A DNA stretch of 64,000 nucleotides, taken from the NCBI RefSeq assembly GCF_918378365.1, contig NZ_OU912926.1, positions 1,054,001 to 1,118,000 on the forward strand, given 5' to 3'. Positions within the stretch are counted from its first letter, which is position 1. Each line of letters starts with the position of its first letter. Position numbers and translations under genes: made by a program. The stretch is from Candidatus Nitrotoga arctica (GTDB taxonomy: Bacteria > Pseudomonadota > Gammaproteobacteria > Burkholderiales > Gallionellaceae). Under the pieces are notes generated by a model. It did no database searches. It saw nothing but the letters and a program-made list of their open reading frames with translations, and was not told where the DNA came from. Below are positions 45,541-55,879 of this stretch, piece by piece.

Positions 45541-47448
45541 ATGGTTAATGTTAAGTTTGAGGAACTCAAGGCGAAAGATCATTTACCCTCCCCTAAAGGG
45601 ATGGCTCTGAAAATAATTCAGCTCACCTTGAAGGAAGATGTAACAACTCAGGAGATTGCACACGCGATAAAGACTGACCCCGCATTGTCAGGGCGGTTGA
45701 TTAAGATGGCCAATGTGCTCATGTCCTACCAGACAAGACCTATTGTATCCATAACAGATGCGGTCATGTCATTAGGTTTGAGCATTGTACGTAATATGGT
45801 GTTGAGTTTGTCGCTAGTGGAGGGTAGCCGTGATGGGGCTTGCCGAAAATTCGATTATCAAAATTTTTGGTCGCAATCGTTGCTGATGGCAATTGCTGCA
45901 AAAAACTTTGTAGAAGGCCGTAGAATGGGAGCAGCTGAAGAAATGTTTATTCTCGGCTTGCTGGGTCAAGTTGGTTCCTTAGGACTAGCAACGGCATATC
46001 CTCAGGAATATTCCCTCATTCTTGAAAAAGCCCAAGCAGTAGACACAAATACCACATTAATTGATCTCGAACGCACTGAATTCGGGCTTGATCATAATCA
46101 ACTGAGTAAAGAAATGTTAGCAGACTGGGGTCTGCCACAAGTATTTCAGATAGCCGTTTTACATCACGAAAATCCAGCTTTGTCTGATCTTGCTGAAGGC
46201 AATCGAAGCTGGCACATTTTAAATACATTGCATATCGCAAGCTATTTTTCCAAGGCGTGTTTATCGCATGAACGACAACGGCACAAAATGGTGCAGAAAT
46301 TGATTCTTAGCGCTGCCAGGCTGGGCTTGGAGGCCGATGTTTTTACTGAGTTAGGTGATAAGACGGTGCAGGAATGGCGTGAATGGAGTAAATTATTCGG
46401 CATCCACTCGACAGACATACCCCTCTTCAAGGAAATTTTGCAAGCCGCGCCACCAACTGAGCTGGAAATATTTGATATCGGGACACCGGGGATTAGTTTG
46501 GAGACATGTTATGCATTGCGTATCCTGCTGGTGGAGGACGATTATGCAACGACGTTGGTGCTGAAACTTTTGCTGACAAAGGCCGGGCATACGGTTACTA
46601 CTGCAGGTGATGGGGTAGAAGCGTTAAGTATGCTCGATAAATTTATGCCCCAGCTTATCATTACAGACTGGCACATGCCTAAAATGAATGGCATTGAATT
46701 TTGCAAGGCGCTTAGATACAACGAGCTTTGGCGCAATATCCATGTGTTTGTCATGATGACCCAAGAAAATTCGGATAGGATGGAAGAGATATTTGAGGCT
46801 GGAGCCTCCGATTACTTAACCAAGCCGGTTAATTCAAAAGTGCTGGGTGCGAGGCTGTGTGTCACTCAGCGTATGGTGCAGCTGCAGGAAGAACTGAAGG
46901 TTGAACATCAGCAGTTACGCACCATTGCCGCGCAGTTGGCGGCATCAAACCAAAGATTGCAGCAAATGGCACTTACTGATGTCCTCACCGAGTTGCCTAA
47001 TCGTCGTCATGCAAATGATTATCTAGAGCAGCAGTGGGCGATGGCAGAGCGCAGTGGTCGTCCCCTGTCGTGCATGATAGTAGATGTAGATTTCTTTAAG
47101 AAGGTTAACGATACTTATGGCCATAAGGTAGGGGATGATGTACTGAAACAGGTGGCGCAAATTTTACGCTCATCCGCACGCAAGCAGGATATGGTGTGCC
47201 GTTTTGGTGGGGAGGAATTTTTAGTGATTTGTCCGGATGCACAAGCGGAGCAGGCCTATCAGTATGCGGAAAGATTGCGTCAGAATGTAGCCGCGGGAAA
47301 TACACATCTGAACTTGATAGTCACTATTAGTGTCGGGGTGGCCAGCAAAGCCCCAACATTGTTAAATGCTGAAATGTTACTGCAACTTGCAGATAAGCAC
47401 TTGTTTATGGCTAAAGAAATGGGGCGCAATTGCACTGTTGGGAATTAA
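45541..47448 (+). CDS. HDOD - receiver - GGDEF signalling protein (probable diguanylate cyclase)
   Basis: 635 residues. An HDOD domain (about 15-215) opens with LPSPKGMALKIIQLTL and holds EMFILGLLGQVG. A receiver domain (about 328-445) has phospho-acceptor D376 in LIITDWHMPKMNG and a conserved TKPVN loop. A short coiled coil (about 447-475) leads to a GGDEF domain with active-site GGEEF at 556-560 and an inhibitory-site RKQD at 547-550, five residues before it. It should make c-di-GMP when phosphorylated, with product inhibition. No histidine kinase is adjacent. Given the c-di-GMP-gated BcsA in the same window it is a candidate input, but that link is only inference. Confidence 0.92.
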   Translation: MVNVKFEELKAKDHLPSPKGMALKIIQLTLKEDVTTQEIAHAIKTDPALSGRLIKMANVLMSYQTRPIVSITDAVMSLGLSIVRNMVLSLSLVEGSRDGACRKFDYQNFWSQSLLMAIAAKNFVEGRRMGAAEEMFILGLLGQVGSLGLATAYPQEYSLILEKAQAVDTNTTLIDLERTEFGLDHNQLSKEMLADWGLPQVFQIAVLHHENPALSDLAEGNRSWHILNTLHIASYFSKACLSHERQRHKMVQKLILSAARLGLEADVFTELGDKTVQEWREWSKLFGIHSTDIPLFKEILQAAPPTELEIFDIGTPGISLETCYALRILLVEDDYATTLVLKLLLTKAGHTVTTAGDGVEALSMLDKFMPQLIITDWHMPKMNGIEFCKALRYNELWRNIHVFVMMTQENSDRMEEIFEAGASDYLTKPVNSKVLGARLCVTQRMVQLQEELKVEHQQLRTIAAQLAASNQRLQQMALTDVLTELPNRRHANDYLEQQWAMAERSGRPLSCMIVDVDFFKKVNDTYGHKVGDDVLKQVAQILRSSARKQDMVCRFGGEEFLVICPDAQAEQAYQYAERLRQNVAAGNTHLNLIVTISVGVASKAPTLLNAEMLLQLADKHLFMAKEMGRNCTVGN

Positions 47449-47552
47449 TTTTTCTTGCATCCTGTAAAATTGCGATGATAATTGTTGGTATTCGTTAGTT
47501 ACGCGACATAGTATTGATTAAATCTACGAGACAGCGCCAGTTAAAATAGCCA

Positions 47553-47592
47553 TATATTGCAATTTACCTATTTGCAATATAAAGGTTTTTTT
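47553..47592 (+). terminator. Rho-independent terminator after the GGDEF gene
   Basis: TATATTGCAA (47553-47562) pairs with 47572-47581 around a 9-base loop, followed by AAGG and a run of seven T. The stem is AT-rich and not very stable. Confidence 0.6.
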
Positions 47593-47651
47593 GCCAATTT
47601 CCCCTCGTGAGTTGAGTAAAGGTATTTCGTTTGTGACGCGTGCGTTCATTG

Positions 47652-47701
47652 AAATTTGTTGAGTGGGTGTACTAGTAATTACGGCATCACTCAACAAATT
47701 T
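47652..47701. terminator. Long hairpin between convergent genes
   Basis: AAATTTGTTGAGTG (47652-47665) pairs perfectly with 47688-47701; the loop is 22 bases. It ends 66 bases before the clpA stop, so it could end clpA transcription reading leftwards and stop readthrough from the other side. Confidence 0.5.
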
Positions 47702-47767
47702 AATATTAATCAATATTCAACACAATGTGAGGTTATTTGGCGAATTTATTAAGGTAACGTAATAAAA

Positions 47768-50020
47768 TTAAACAACAACAATTTCTTCCGTAAATTCCAA
47801 TTGTACCTTCTCGTCCTTATCTATCGTGACAATCACTTTGCCGCCATTGGATAGTTTGCCGAATAATAATTCATCTGCCAGTGCGCTACGTATGGTGTCC
47901 TGAATCAAACGTGCCATCGGGCGTGCGCCCATTAGTGGGTCGAAGCCAGTTTTGGCGAGGTAGTCTTTGAGTGCATCGGTGAAGATGACTTCAACTTTCT
48001 TCTCATGTAGTTGTTCCTCAAGCTGCATCAGGAATTTGTCTACTACGCGCAGGATGACTTCTTTATCCAGTGCGGCGAATGAAATGGTAGCATCCAATCG
48101 ATTACGGAATTCTGGGGTGAATAGTCGCTTGATTTCGGCCGTCTCGTCACCACTCACTCCGCTCTTGGTGAAGCCTATCTGTGCTTTGCTTAATGCATCG
48201 GCACCTGCATTGGTGGTCATAATAATAACCACATTACGGAAATCTGCCTTGCGTCCATTGTTGTCAGTGAGTGTACCGTGATCCATCACTTGTAACAGAA
48301 TATTAAAAATGTCCGGGTGTGCTTTCTCGATTTCGTCTAGTAGTAAGACGCAATGAGGCTGCTTGTTGATTGCTTCCGTGAGTAAACCACCCTGATCGAA
48401 GCCGACATAGCCAGGTGGCGCTCCAATAAGGCGTGACACCGCGTGACGTTCCATATATTCAGACATGTCAAAGCGGTTTAGCGGCATGCCCATTGCAAAG
48501 GCAAGTTGACGCGCTACTTCGGTTTTGCCAACACCGGTAGGGCCAGAGAACAAGAAGCTGCCGATGGGCTTCTGCGGATTGCCCAATCCACTCCGGGACA
48601 TTTTTATGGCGCGTGCCAGCACGTCAATGGCGGCATTCTGGCCGAACACTACGGTCTTTAGGTCGCGGTCCAGCGTTTTCAACAGATTGCGATCATCCGA
48701 AGAAACGGTGCGTGAGGGTACGCGCGCAATTTTGGCAATGATGTCCTCGATTTCATGCTTGCCGATAAGTTTTTTCTGCTTTGATTTTGGCAATATGCGT
48801 TGTGCCGCACCCGCTTCATCTATTACGTCAATTGCTTTGTCAGGAAGATGTCTGTCATTGATAAAACGCGATGACAGCTCGGCCGCGCTGGTTAGTGCAG
48901 CGGCGCTGTATTTGATACCATGATGAGTCTCGAAGCGAGACTTTAACCCTTTTAGAATCTCGATGGTCTGCACGACTGAGGGCTCCGGCACATCTACTTT
49001 TTGGAAACGGCGAGATAGCGCATGATCTTTCTCGAAAATGCCGCGATATTCTTGATAGGTAGTAGCACCGATGCACTTAAGTGTGCCATTTGAAAGTGCG
49101 GGTTTGAGTAAATTGGAAGCATCCATGGTGCCGCCCGAGGCCGCGCCCGCACCTATCAAAGTGTGTATTTCATCGATGAACAGAATAGCGTGAGGTTCAT
49201 CGGCTAATTCTTTGAGTACAGCTTTCAGGCGTTGCTCAAAGTCGCCGCGATATTTAGTGCCGGCCAGCAGTGCGCCCATGTCTAATGCATAGATCTGAGC
49301 ATTTTTGAGAATTTCTGGCACGTTGTTTTCCTTAATTCGGCGTGCCAAGCCTTCGGCGATAGCCGTCTTCCCCACGCCAGCCTCACCGACCAGTAGTGGA
49401 TTGTTTTTACGGCGGCGGCACAAGGTTTGAATAACTCGCGTCAGTTCGGTTTCGCGTCCGATTAGCGGGTCGATTTTTCCAGCTAAAGCTTGTGCGTTGA
49501 GGTCAAGCGTGTAGTCGGACAAGGCGCTCTTCTGGCTCGGCTCTTGCTCTATTTCAGAATCTGCTGATTTATTGGTACTTGATTGAGTTGTTTTATCGAT
49601 TCCATGTGCAATATAGTTTGCTACATCCAAGCGAGTGATAGCACGCTGGTTCAGGAAAAACACGGCATGGGAATCTTTTTCACTAAACAGGGCAACTAAG
49701 ATGTTGGCGCCGGAAACTTCTTTTTTGTTAGATGATTGCACGTGTAAAATGGCGCGCTGAATAACGCGCTGAAAGCCGACAGTGGGCTGTGTGTCTACTT
49801 CACTACTACCTGGCGCTACTGGTGTATGAGTATTAATAAAATCGGTCAGTACCGCGCGCAACTCTTCAATATCTGCCCCGCAGGCGTGCAACACATGGAC
49901 CGCAGAAGAGTTATCCAGCATAGCAAGTAGCAGGTGCTCTACCGTGATAAATTGGAAGCGTTTCTGGCGTGCTTCGACGAACGCCAAGTGTAAGCTGATT
50001 TCAAGTTCTTGCGCGATCAT
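47768..50020 (-). CDS. clpA: ATP-dependent Clp protease ATP-binding subunit ClpA
   Basis: Hsp100 unfoldase feeding ClpP, 750 residues. N-domain with Clp repeats (about 1-145), first AAA module with P-loop [15 protein letters not shown] (about 210) and [12 protein letters not shown], second module with [15 protein letters not shown] (about 492) and [14 protein letters not shown]. An IGF tripeptide in AQIGFTKSG (about 615) is the ClpP-docking loop. The frame opens at 50044, but ATG 50020 is preceded by GAGGAAA and gives the standard MIAQELE start. It begins 2 bases after the clpS stop, the conserved clpS-clpA order. Confidence 0.97.
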   Translation of the reverse strand: MIAQELEISLHLAFVEARQKRFQFITVEHLLLAMLDNSSAVHVLHACGADIEELRAVLTDFINTHTPVAPGSSEVDTQPTVGFQRVIQRAILHVQSSNKKEVSGANILVALFSEKDSHAVFFLNQRAITRLDVANYIAHGIDKTTQSSTNKSADSEIEQEPSQKSALSDYTLDLNAQALAGKIDPLIGRETELTRVIQTLCRRRKNNPLLVGEAGVGKTAIAEGLARRIKENNVPEILKNAQIYALDMGALLAGTKYRGDFEQRLKAVLKELADEPHAILFIDEIHTLIGAGAASGGTMDASNLLKPALSNGTLKCIGATTYQEYRGIFEKDHALSRRFQKVDVPEPSVVQTIEILKGLKSRFETHHGIKYSAAALTSAAELSSRFINDRHLPDKAIDVIDEAGAAQRILPKSKQKKLIGKHEIEDIIAKIARVPSRTVSSDDRNLLKTLDRDLKTVVFGQNAAIDVLARAIKMSRSGLGNPQKPIGSFLFSGPTGVGKTEVARQLAFAMGMPLNRFDMSEYMERHAVSRLIGAPPGYVGFDQGGLLTEAINKQPHCVLLLDEIEKAHPDIFNILLQVMDHGTLTDNNGRKADFRNVVIIMTTNAGADALSKAQIGFTKSGVSGDETAEIKRLFTPEFRNRLDATISFAALDKEVILRVVDKFLMQLEEQLHEKKVEVIFTDALKDYLAKTGFDPLMGARPMARLIQDTIRSALADELLFGKLSNGGKVIVTIDKDEKVQLEFTEEIVVV

Positions 50021-50022
50021 AA

Positions 50023-50331
50023 TTATGTTTCCTCTAATTCGCATCGTAGCGGATGTCCGTGCTGTTTGGCAAATGCCGATACCTGTTCCACCTTCGTTTC
50101 TGCGATATCCTTAGTGTAAACCCCGCATATTGCCAATCCTTCATGATGTACTTTGAGCATCAATTGGACGGCGCGTTCACGGTTCATCGAAAAAAAAGTT
50201 TGTAAAACTTCGATTACAAAATCCATTGTGGTGAACTCGTCGTTAAAGAGCAGCACCTTATATAGTTTGGGTGGTTTGATCTTGCTTTGTTCTGCTTTCA
50301 GCAGGGATGTATTTTCATATTTTGTTGCCAT
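50023..50331 (-). CDS. clpS: ClpS adaptor of ClpAP (N-end rule)
   Basis: 102 residues; delivers proteins with destabilising N-terminal residues to ClpA. The core LFNDEFTTMDFVIEVLQ contains the Asn-Asp pair and Met gate of the N-degron pocket, and MLKVHHEGLAICGVYTKDIAETK contains the pocket His and the ClpA contact region. It starts a clpS-clpA operon. An IS1202-like element has inserted with its duplicated target ending only 61 bases upstream of this start, so the native promoter may have been cut or replaced. Confidence 0.97.
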   Translation of the reverse strand: MATKYENTSLLKAEQSKIKPPKLYKVLLFNDEFTTMDFVIEVLQTFFSMNRERAVQLMLKVHHEGLAICGVYTKDIAETKVEQVSAFAKQHGHPLRCELEET

Positions 50332-50407
50332 GGTTGTTATTGTTACATTTATTTATGATGGTATGTTCGATGATTCATGAGGTTTTTTCAAGTACTTTTG
50401 AAAACAA

Positions 50408-51901
50408 TGTCAGCGCAAAGTAGTAATATCCCCTTTCTCCTAAATAGAAATGTCCCCTTGAGTTTGCGTTGAGTAAGCTCAGTGCCCGATTAAAACCATA
50501 GCGGCGGACACTTTGAAATGGACATGATGATGAGTCAAAAGGAAGCGAAACGTGGGCAGGTAATGGAGCTACTGTTGGCAGGTAAAATCGACCAAAAGGA
50601 AGCTGGCAAAATGCTGGCTGTCAGTGTGCGTCAAATCAAGCGTATCTTGCGACGTTACCGTACCTTAGGCTTGCCGGGACTCATCAGCAGAAGCGTGGAC
50701 GAGTCTCGAATCGGCGGGTGGACGAAACAATCAGGACAACCGCGATAAAGATGATCGGCGAACACTATTGCGACTTTGGGCCGACACTCGCAGCAGAGAA
50801 TTTGACCGAGCTTCATGATATACATCTTTCGGTTGAAACCGTCCGCCAGATCATGATTGCGGCGGGCTATTGGAAGCCCAAGAAAGGCGCAGCCATCTGC
50901 GTGCATCCCATGCGTGAACGCCGTGCCAGACTTGGCGAACTGGTGCAGATTGACGGCTCTCCACATGATTGGTTCGAGGGGCGAGCTGATCGATGTACGC
51001 TACTGGTGTTCATTGATGATGCGACAGGCAAACTCTTGCAGCTGCGCTTTGCGCCGACCGAGACCCCGCTTGGGGTACATGCATACCCTGCATGATCATA
51101 TTGTGGCGCACGGGCTGCCTGTGGCGCTCTACAGCGACCAACACAGCATCTTCCGGATCAATGCCAAAGGGGCTGATCCGGAGTCTGAAACACAGTTTGG
51201 GCGGGCGACACGGGAACTGGGAATTGAGTGCATTCATGCCAATAGCCCGCAAGCGAAGGGGCGCGTGGAACGTGCCAACCAGACATTGCTGCAAGACAGG
51301 TTGCCCAAGGAAATGAGGCTGGCCGGAATATCTGACATCGCCGGTGCGAACAATTGGTTGCCCGGCTTTGCTGCCAGTTTCAACTGGCGCTTTGCGGTGA
51401 TACCGAAAGATGCGGTTGATGCACACATCGCCTACCCAGGTAGCGCAGATGAACTCACGAATATCCTGTCCATACAGATCGCCAAAACGCTGTCAAAGAA
51501 CCTCTCGTTCCAGCATGAATGCAATCTGATACAAGTAAAAATCAGCGGAACCGGATTGGCCATGCGAAGTGCCAAAGTAACCCTGCACGATCACTTTGAT
51601 GGAACACGGGTGTTACGCTGGAGAAATCGAAAATACCCCTATACGACACTGACAAAAGTGCAAAGAAAAACAGCAGAAGCAGATGGTAAATCAATTAATT
51701 CTCGGATAGAAGAAGCGATCGCAAAGCGTGGTACAACAGACATCAAGGGGCACAAACCAGCAGCTGGTCACCCTTGGAGAAAAATGCACATCGGCAAGTC
51801 CGCCACTGATAGCAAAACCGTTATCCAATAACACCGATGACGAAGGGAGAAAGGGACACTTCTACTTTGCAGTGAGGGGACATTTCTATTTGGCGTTGAC
51901 A
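50408..51901 (+). mobile_element. IS1202/ISNCY-like insertion sequence with 16-bp target duplication
   Basis: 1494 bp, from TGTCAGCGCAAAGTAG at the left to an inverted, imperfect match ending TGACA at 51901. The direct duplication GTACTTTTGAAAACAA flanks it at 50392-50407 and 51902-51917, and one further base on each side also matches. Each end carries two related subterminal motifs of the type AAATAGAAATGTCCCC and CAAAGTAG, in opposite order at the two ends, probably transposase binding sites. Long duplications are reported for IS1202-type elements. It separates clpS from the cold-shock gene. Confidence 0.9.
50518..51831 (+). pseudogene. IS1202/ISNCY-like transposase with two frameshifts
   Basis: A helix-turn-helix N-terminus (KIDQKEAGKMLAVSVRQIKRILRRYR, then LPGLISR) is followed by a frame change near 50694, where one A appears missing. 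The second frame (to about 51073) reads HYCDFGPTLAAENLTELH, VETVRQIMIAAGYWKP and the catalytic LVQIDGSPHDWFEGR. An extra G in GGGG near 51075 returns to the first frame, which supplies ALYSDQHSIFR (second Asp) and SPQAKGRVERANQTLLQDRLP (Glu) and runs to 51831. All three catalytic residues survive, so the damage is limited to two single-base indels. Confidence 0.9.
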
Positions 51902-51941
51902 GTACTTTTGAAAACAATTCAGAAAATAAAATGCATAAGTC

Positions 51942-51970
51942 TTGACGAAATTGCTTAAACAGGAGTAAAA
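51942..51970 (+). promoter_or_regulatory. Candidate promoter of the cold-shock gene
   Basis: TTGACG at 51942, a 17-base spacer, then GTAAAA at 51965. The -35 is good and the -10 weak. It would give a leader of roughly 110 nucleotides, a length typical of csp mRNAs. Confidence 0.35.
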
Positions 51971-52084
51971 AGTGCATGGGTGTTTGAATGCAAGTTACCT
52001 GCAGTACTGGTTTTGCCATGTACGCTCTTGGAATTCAAACAGTTTAACGGGAATCCACCCGGTTTTTAGCTAAGGAAGTGAAAC

Positions 52085-52288
52085 ATGGCAAACGGTACAG
52101 TTAAATGGTTTAATGATGCAAAAGGCTATGGGTTTATTACTCCGGATGATGGCAGCGAAGATTTATTTGCACATTTTTCCGCAATTACTATGAGTGGCTT
52201 TAAGTCTCTTAAAGAGGGCCAAAAAGTTACTTTTGATATTGTTCAAGGTCCTAAAGGTAAACAAGCTGCTAATATTCAGGCCCCTTAA
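52085..52288 (+). CDS. cspA: Cold-shock protein (CspA family)
   Basis: 67-residue single-stranded nucleic acid-binding OB fold acting as an RNA chaperone. RNP1 is [10 protein letters not shown] and RNP2 is DLFAHFSAI; the N-terminus [14 protein letters not shown] is standard. A clear AAGGAAG ribosome site precedes the ATG. It has a long leader and its own strong terminator at 52304, so it is monocistronic. The letter of the csp paralogue cannot be assigned from sequence. Confidence 0.95.
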   Translation: MANGTVKWFNDAKGYGFITPDDGSEDLFAHFSAITMSGFKSLKEGQKVTFDIVQGPKGKQAANIQAP

Positions 52289-52303
52289 ATAGGTTCTTGG
52301 TGT

Positions 52304-52331
52304 AAAAAAGCCTGCTTAAGCAGGCTTTTTT
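52304..52331 (+). terminator. Rho-independent terminator of the cold-shock gene
   Basis: A6-GCCTGC-TTAA-GCAGGC-T6 forms a perfect palindrome beginning 15 bases after the csp stop, with a proper T-run on either strand. It may also serve the convergent helicase gene. Confidence 0.93.
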
Positions 52332-52412
52332 ATTAATTTAAAATTATGAAATAACACTAAAAATACAGATTTTTAGCAAGAGTTTATAACCGCAGAACGA
52401 ATCTTCTCCCGT

Positions 52413-55400
52413 TTATACCGCATTTAATGTTTGCAACGGCTCAAATAGCATTGCTAATTCTTCTGTAGAAAGAGGAGCGATAGCTTCTCCGTTATCATTC
52501 AGAATGCCTTGTGCCAAGTCACGTTTTTTCCCTTGCATTGCAACAATTTTTTCTTCCACGGTGCTTTCAGTGATCAGTTTGTAGACGAAAACAGGGTTTT
52601 CCTGGCCTATCCGATGGGCGCGGTCAGTAGCCTGATTTTCTACCGCGGGGTTCCACCATGGATCATAATGAATTACGGTGTCGGCGGTGGTGAGGTTCAA
52701 GCCTACCCCACCCGCTTTGAGACTGATCAGGAAGATGGGTACTTCTCCGTTCTGAAACCGTTGTACTGGTGTGGCGCGATCGCGAGTGTCTCCGGTCAGC
52801 TTGACATAGGGCAAGTTAAATTTGACAAGTTCCAATTCGATTAATGCCAACATAGAGGTGAACTGGGAGAACAACAGGATGCTCCGTCCTTCTTCCACCA
52901 TATCCGGCAGCAAAGACATAAGAAGCTCTAGTTTTGCTGAATGTGTTACCTGTTTCGCAGCAGGCAATTTAAGCAGGCGTGGATCGCAACAGGTTTGACG
53001 CAATTTAAGCAGTGCGTCGAGAATAATAATATGACTGCGATTCATGCCCTTCTTGTCGATTTCCAAGCGTATCTTTTCATGCATCGCTACCCGGATAGTT
53101 TCGTATAAGTCGCGCTGAGCGCCGGATAGTTCGCAGGAGCGTACAATTTCTGTTTTGGGTGGTAATTCTTTGGCTACCTGTGTTTTGGTGCGGCGCAGCA
53201 GGAATGGAGCGATGCGGCGTGAAAGCACAGCGCGCCGGGTATTATCACCTTGCTTTTCGATAGGCATGCGGAACAGCTTACGAAAAATTTTGTCATTGCC
53301 TAATAATCCTGGCAGTAGAAAATGAAACAGCGACCACAATTCACCAAGGTGGTTTTCCAGCGGTGTGCCAGTGAGCGCAAGCCTATGGCGCGCTTTGATT
53401 TGATGCACAATTTGAGTGGCTTGCGACTTTGGATTTTTGATGATATGACCTTCATCAAGGATCAGCAAATGAAATTCTTGCCCGATCAACACCTCTTTGT
53501 CGCGTGGCAGCAAGGGATAGGTGGTGAGCACCAAGTCATATGCCCCGATAGATTCGAAATGTTGCTTGCGTAATTGTCCCTGTAATACTAATACGCGTAA
53601 ATCCGGCGCAAAACGCTCTGTCTCCCGCAGCCAGTTGAACATCAGACTGGTGGGTGCGACCACCAAGCTGGGATGGTTCATGCGCCCGGATTCTTTTTCT
53701 ACCAGAAGATGAGCCAAGGCCTGCACGGTTTTACCTAACCCCATGTCGTCAGCCAGAATGCCGGCCAATTCATATTCGCGCAGAAATTGCAGCCAGTTAA
53801 GCCCTTCTTGTTGATAGCCCCGCAAAGAGGTCTTCAGACCAGCAGGCGGTGGAACCGGCTGAATTCCATTGAAATCGCGCAGCTTGCGTCCTAATTCACG
53901 TAAACGCTCGCCGCCCAGCCAGCGCAAACCGGCAACCTCTTCCAGCTCTGCCAGGCGTCCCGCCTGAACCGCAGACAATTCGATCCGCTGCAAATTATGT
54001 ACTGCATCCTTATCGAAAAGCTCCACCAATACTGACAGAATGTTTTGTATGCGGGAAATCGGTAACGTCACCAAGCGGCCATCAGCAAGGCGTGCTATGA
54101 GCGGCATGTCCTCAGCGCTAAGCTGTGCCAGCGTCTGCATGCTCATTTGTTCTGGAAACTGGCGAATTAAATCCAGCAGGACGGGAAGTAGGTTGACTGG
54201 TAGACCGTCTATCTGAATCCCCAGCTCTATGCTGAACCAGTTATTGTTATCACCGTCCTCATTGACGGTGGCTGTCCAGTCTTCAATCTCGGCGAAACGA
54301 AAATTGAAGCTTGGTTCCATTTCGATTTGCCAGCCAGACGCTCGCAGATCGGGGAGGTTGGCAAGGCAAAAGTTAATCCACTCTTTATCATCCCCACCCA
54401 GAATAAAAGAACCATTGTGTTTGTTATGTAATTCGGAAAAAATTGATAAATCAACAAAGAAAAATCCCAAACCGGTGAGTTCGTGGGAATAACTTTCTTC
54501 GGCGGTAGCATCGCGATCGATGCGCAACAATTCCTCACCACTACGCTGTGCTATCGATTTTTCGGTTGACATAGCGTCAACTCGCACGCCGCCATAGTCG
54601 AATTCAAGGCGCACCAAGTCGAGTGTTGTTGGCTCATCGTGGTGGTCATCTTTAGCGTGGAAAGAGCCCAAATAAGGAGGCGGATTCAATGCTACTGTAT
54701 AAAAATGTAAACATGGAATAGGGTGTCGATCGCTTACCTTTCTTTCTTGCAGCACCTTTGGCAATTGAACTTTGATACCGGGTAGTTTTTGTGTCAATTC
54801 ATTGCCGATACGGCCAGCCAATGCTGATGGGATCGCTGGTGCGCTGACCAGAGCGTAAGCAATTTCGTCGGGCAGGCCGATATCCAATTCGCCGCAGACT
54901 GATTCGATTTCATTGACATACCAAGGGGGAGAAAACGGTAGCACCTGTGATGGTGGTGTGGTTTCAACATGTAGCCGTTGGTTTCCCTGTGTGTCCATGG
55001 TCCAAACAGGCTGCGTGACGCATTTTTCACCAAAGGATAGAGGCTCGGAATCAGGTATTTCCCAGAAACACCTGCCAGTGGTGATCATTTCTGTCGTCCA
55101 CCGGGCCCCCTGTGCACCAGCTAAATAGCCACCTGTCGCACGCATCAGGTTTAATGCAGCGATGACTTCCTGGTCCCGCTCGGTAAAATAGGGTGGCGCC
55201 GCGCCGATAAAGATATTGGCTATGGAATTATGAAGCGTTTTTTTGCCAAACCCCCCCGCCTTGAGTAATCTGGCAGTGAAAAATGTCACCTCCACTCTAG
55301 CTGGCTTGCTATCACTTAATTTTAATACGTACAGTAAACGCTGCAACACGTTCACTGGCAGACTATCGCGGCTTAGTGTCGGCATGGCCGCACGCGACAC

Positions 55401-55775
55401 TTCGTTTAGCCAGATGGAAATTTCATATGGCAAGTCCGTCACATTCGGCGATGCTTTATCAGCTGGCGCAGGAACTTCAAGTGGGGATTCCGCTTGAGCC
55501 TTGATCAGCGTTGCGACAACATGCTTGCAGTTGTAGCCCACCGGGCAACTGCATTCCCCGTTGACCAATACATGACCTCCCGGTTGTACTTGCAGAAGGA
55601 TATTGACGTGATAGCGATTTTTATTTGAACCTGCGACAAGCGCAGTAATGAAGGCGCCGTTTTGGCTAATGCCTAGCGCCGTGACCTTGTTCTCACGATA
55701 ATATTGATGTCCTCGCGTCAGATATGCGCTCGAAAAAGATGAGATTATGTCGATGGATGAAACAAGAGAGTGCAC
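52413..55775 (-). CDS. SWIM-domain SNF2-family helicase/ATPase
   Basis: 1120 residues. A SWIM zinc finger (CSCPVGYNCKHVVA, about 78-91) is followed by a long region of weakly conserved sequence (about 130-630), then the SNF2 ATPase core. The core has ADDMGLGKTVQALAHL (motif I), LLILDEGHIIKNPKSQATQ (motif II, DEGH rather than DEAH), LTGTPLENHLGELWSLFHFL (motif III) and the C-terminal lobe GGVGLNLTTADTVIHYDPWWNPA and TDRAHRIGQ. Such bacterial Swi2/Snf2 proteins (HepA-like) translocate on DNA or remodel nucleoprotein; the target is unknown. It is a single gene, tail to tail with the cold-shock gene and 104 bases past icd. Confidence 0.92.
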   Translation of the reverse strand: MHSLVSSIDIISSFSSAYLTRGHQYYRENKVTALGISQNGAFITALVAGSNKNRYHVNILLQVQPGGHVLVNGECSCPVGYNCKHVVATLIKAQAESPLEVPAPADKASPNVTDLPYEISIWLNEVSRAAMPTLSRDSLPVNVLQRLLYVLKLSDSKPARVEVTFFTARLLKAGGFGKKTLHNSIANIFIGAAPPYFTERDQEVIAALNLMRATGGYLAGAQGARWTTEMITTGRCFWEIPDSEPLSFGEKCVTQPVWTMDTQGNQRLHVETTPPSQVLPFSPPWYVNEIESVCGELDIGLPDEIAYALVSAPAIPSALAGRIGNELTQKLPGIKVQLPKVLQERKVSDRHPIPCLHFYTVALNPPPYLGSFHAKDDHHDEPTTLDLVRLEFDYGGVRVDAMSTEKSIAQRSGEELLRIDRDATAEESYSHELTGLGFFFVDLSIFSELHNKHNGSFILGGDDKEWINFCLANLPDLRASGWQIEMEPSFNFRFAEIEDWTATVNEDGDNNNWFSIELGIQIDGLPVNLLPVLLDLIRQFPEQMSMQTLAQLSAEDMPLIARLADGRLVTLPISRIQNILSVLVELFDKDAVHNLQRIELSAVQAGRLAELEEVAGLRWLGGERLRELGRKLRDFNGIQPVPPPAGLKTSLRGYQQEGLNWLQFLREYELAGILADDMGLGKTVQALAHLLVEKESGRMNHPSLVVAPTSLMFNWLRETERFAPDLRVLVLQGQLRKQHFESIGAYDLVLTTYPLLPRDKEVLIGQEFHLLILDEGHIIKNPKSQATQIVHQIKARHRLALTGTPLENHLGELWSLFHFLLPGLLGNDKIFRKLFRMPIEKQGDNTRRAVLSRRIAPFLLRRTKTQVAKELPPKTEIVRSCELSGAQRDLYETIRVAMHEKIRLEIDKKGMNRSHIIILDALLKLRQTCCDPRLLKLPAAKQVTHSAKLELLMSLLPDMVEEGRSILLFSQFTSMLALIELELVKFNLPYVKLTGDTRDRATPVQRFQNGEVPIFLISLKAGGVGLNLTTADTVIHYDPWWNPAVENQATDRAHRIGQENPVFVYKLITESTVEEKIVAMQGKKRDLAQGILNDNGEAIAPLSTEELAMLFEPLQTLNAV

Positions 55776-55879
55776 TGTATTCTAGAACCTTAAAGTTAAA
55801 AACACCGTTTTCAGCTGATTGATTTTAGTGGGGGACGTCAAGATGAATTCTTGATCTTGCCCAACCAACTTACTGTCGT

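Noticed and set aside
50690..51080. Programmed frameshifting in the IS1202-like transposase
   Set aside because: Two opposite one-base shifts without a slippery heptamer; decay or sequence error is more likely.
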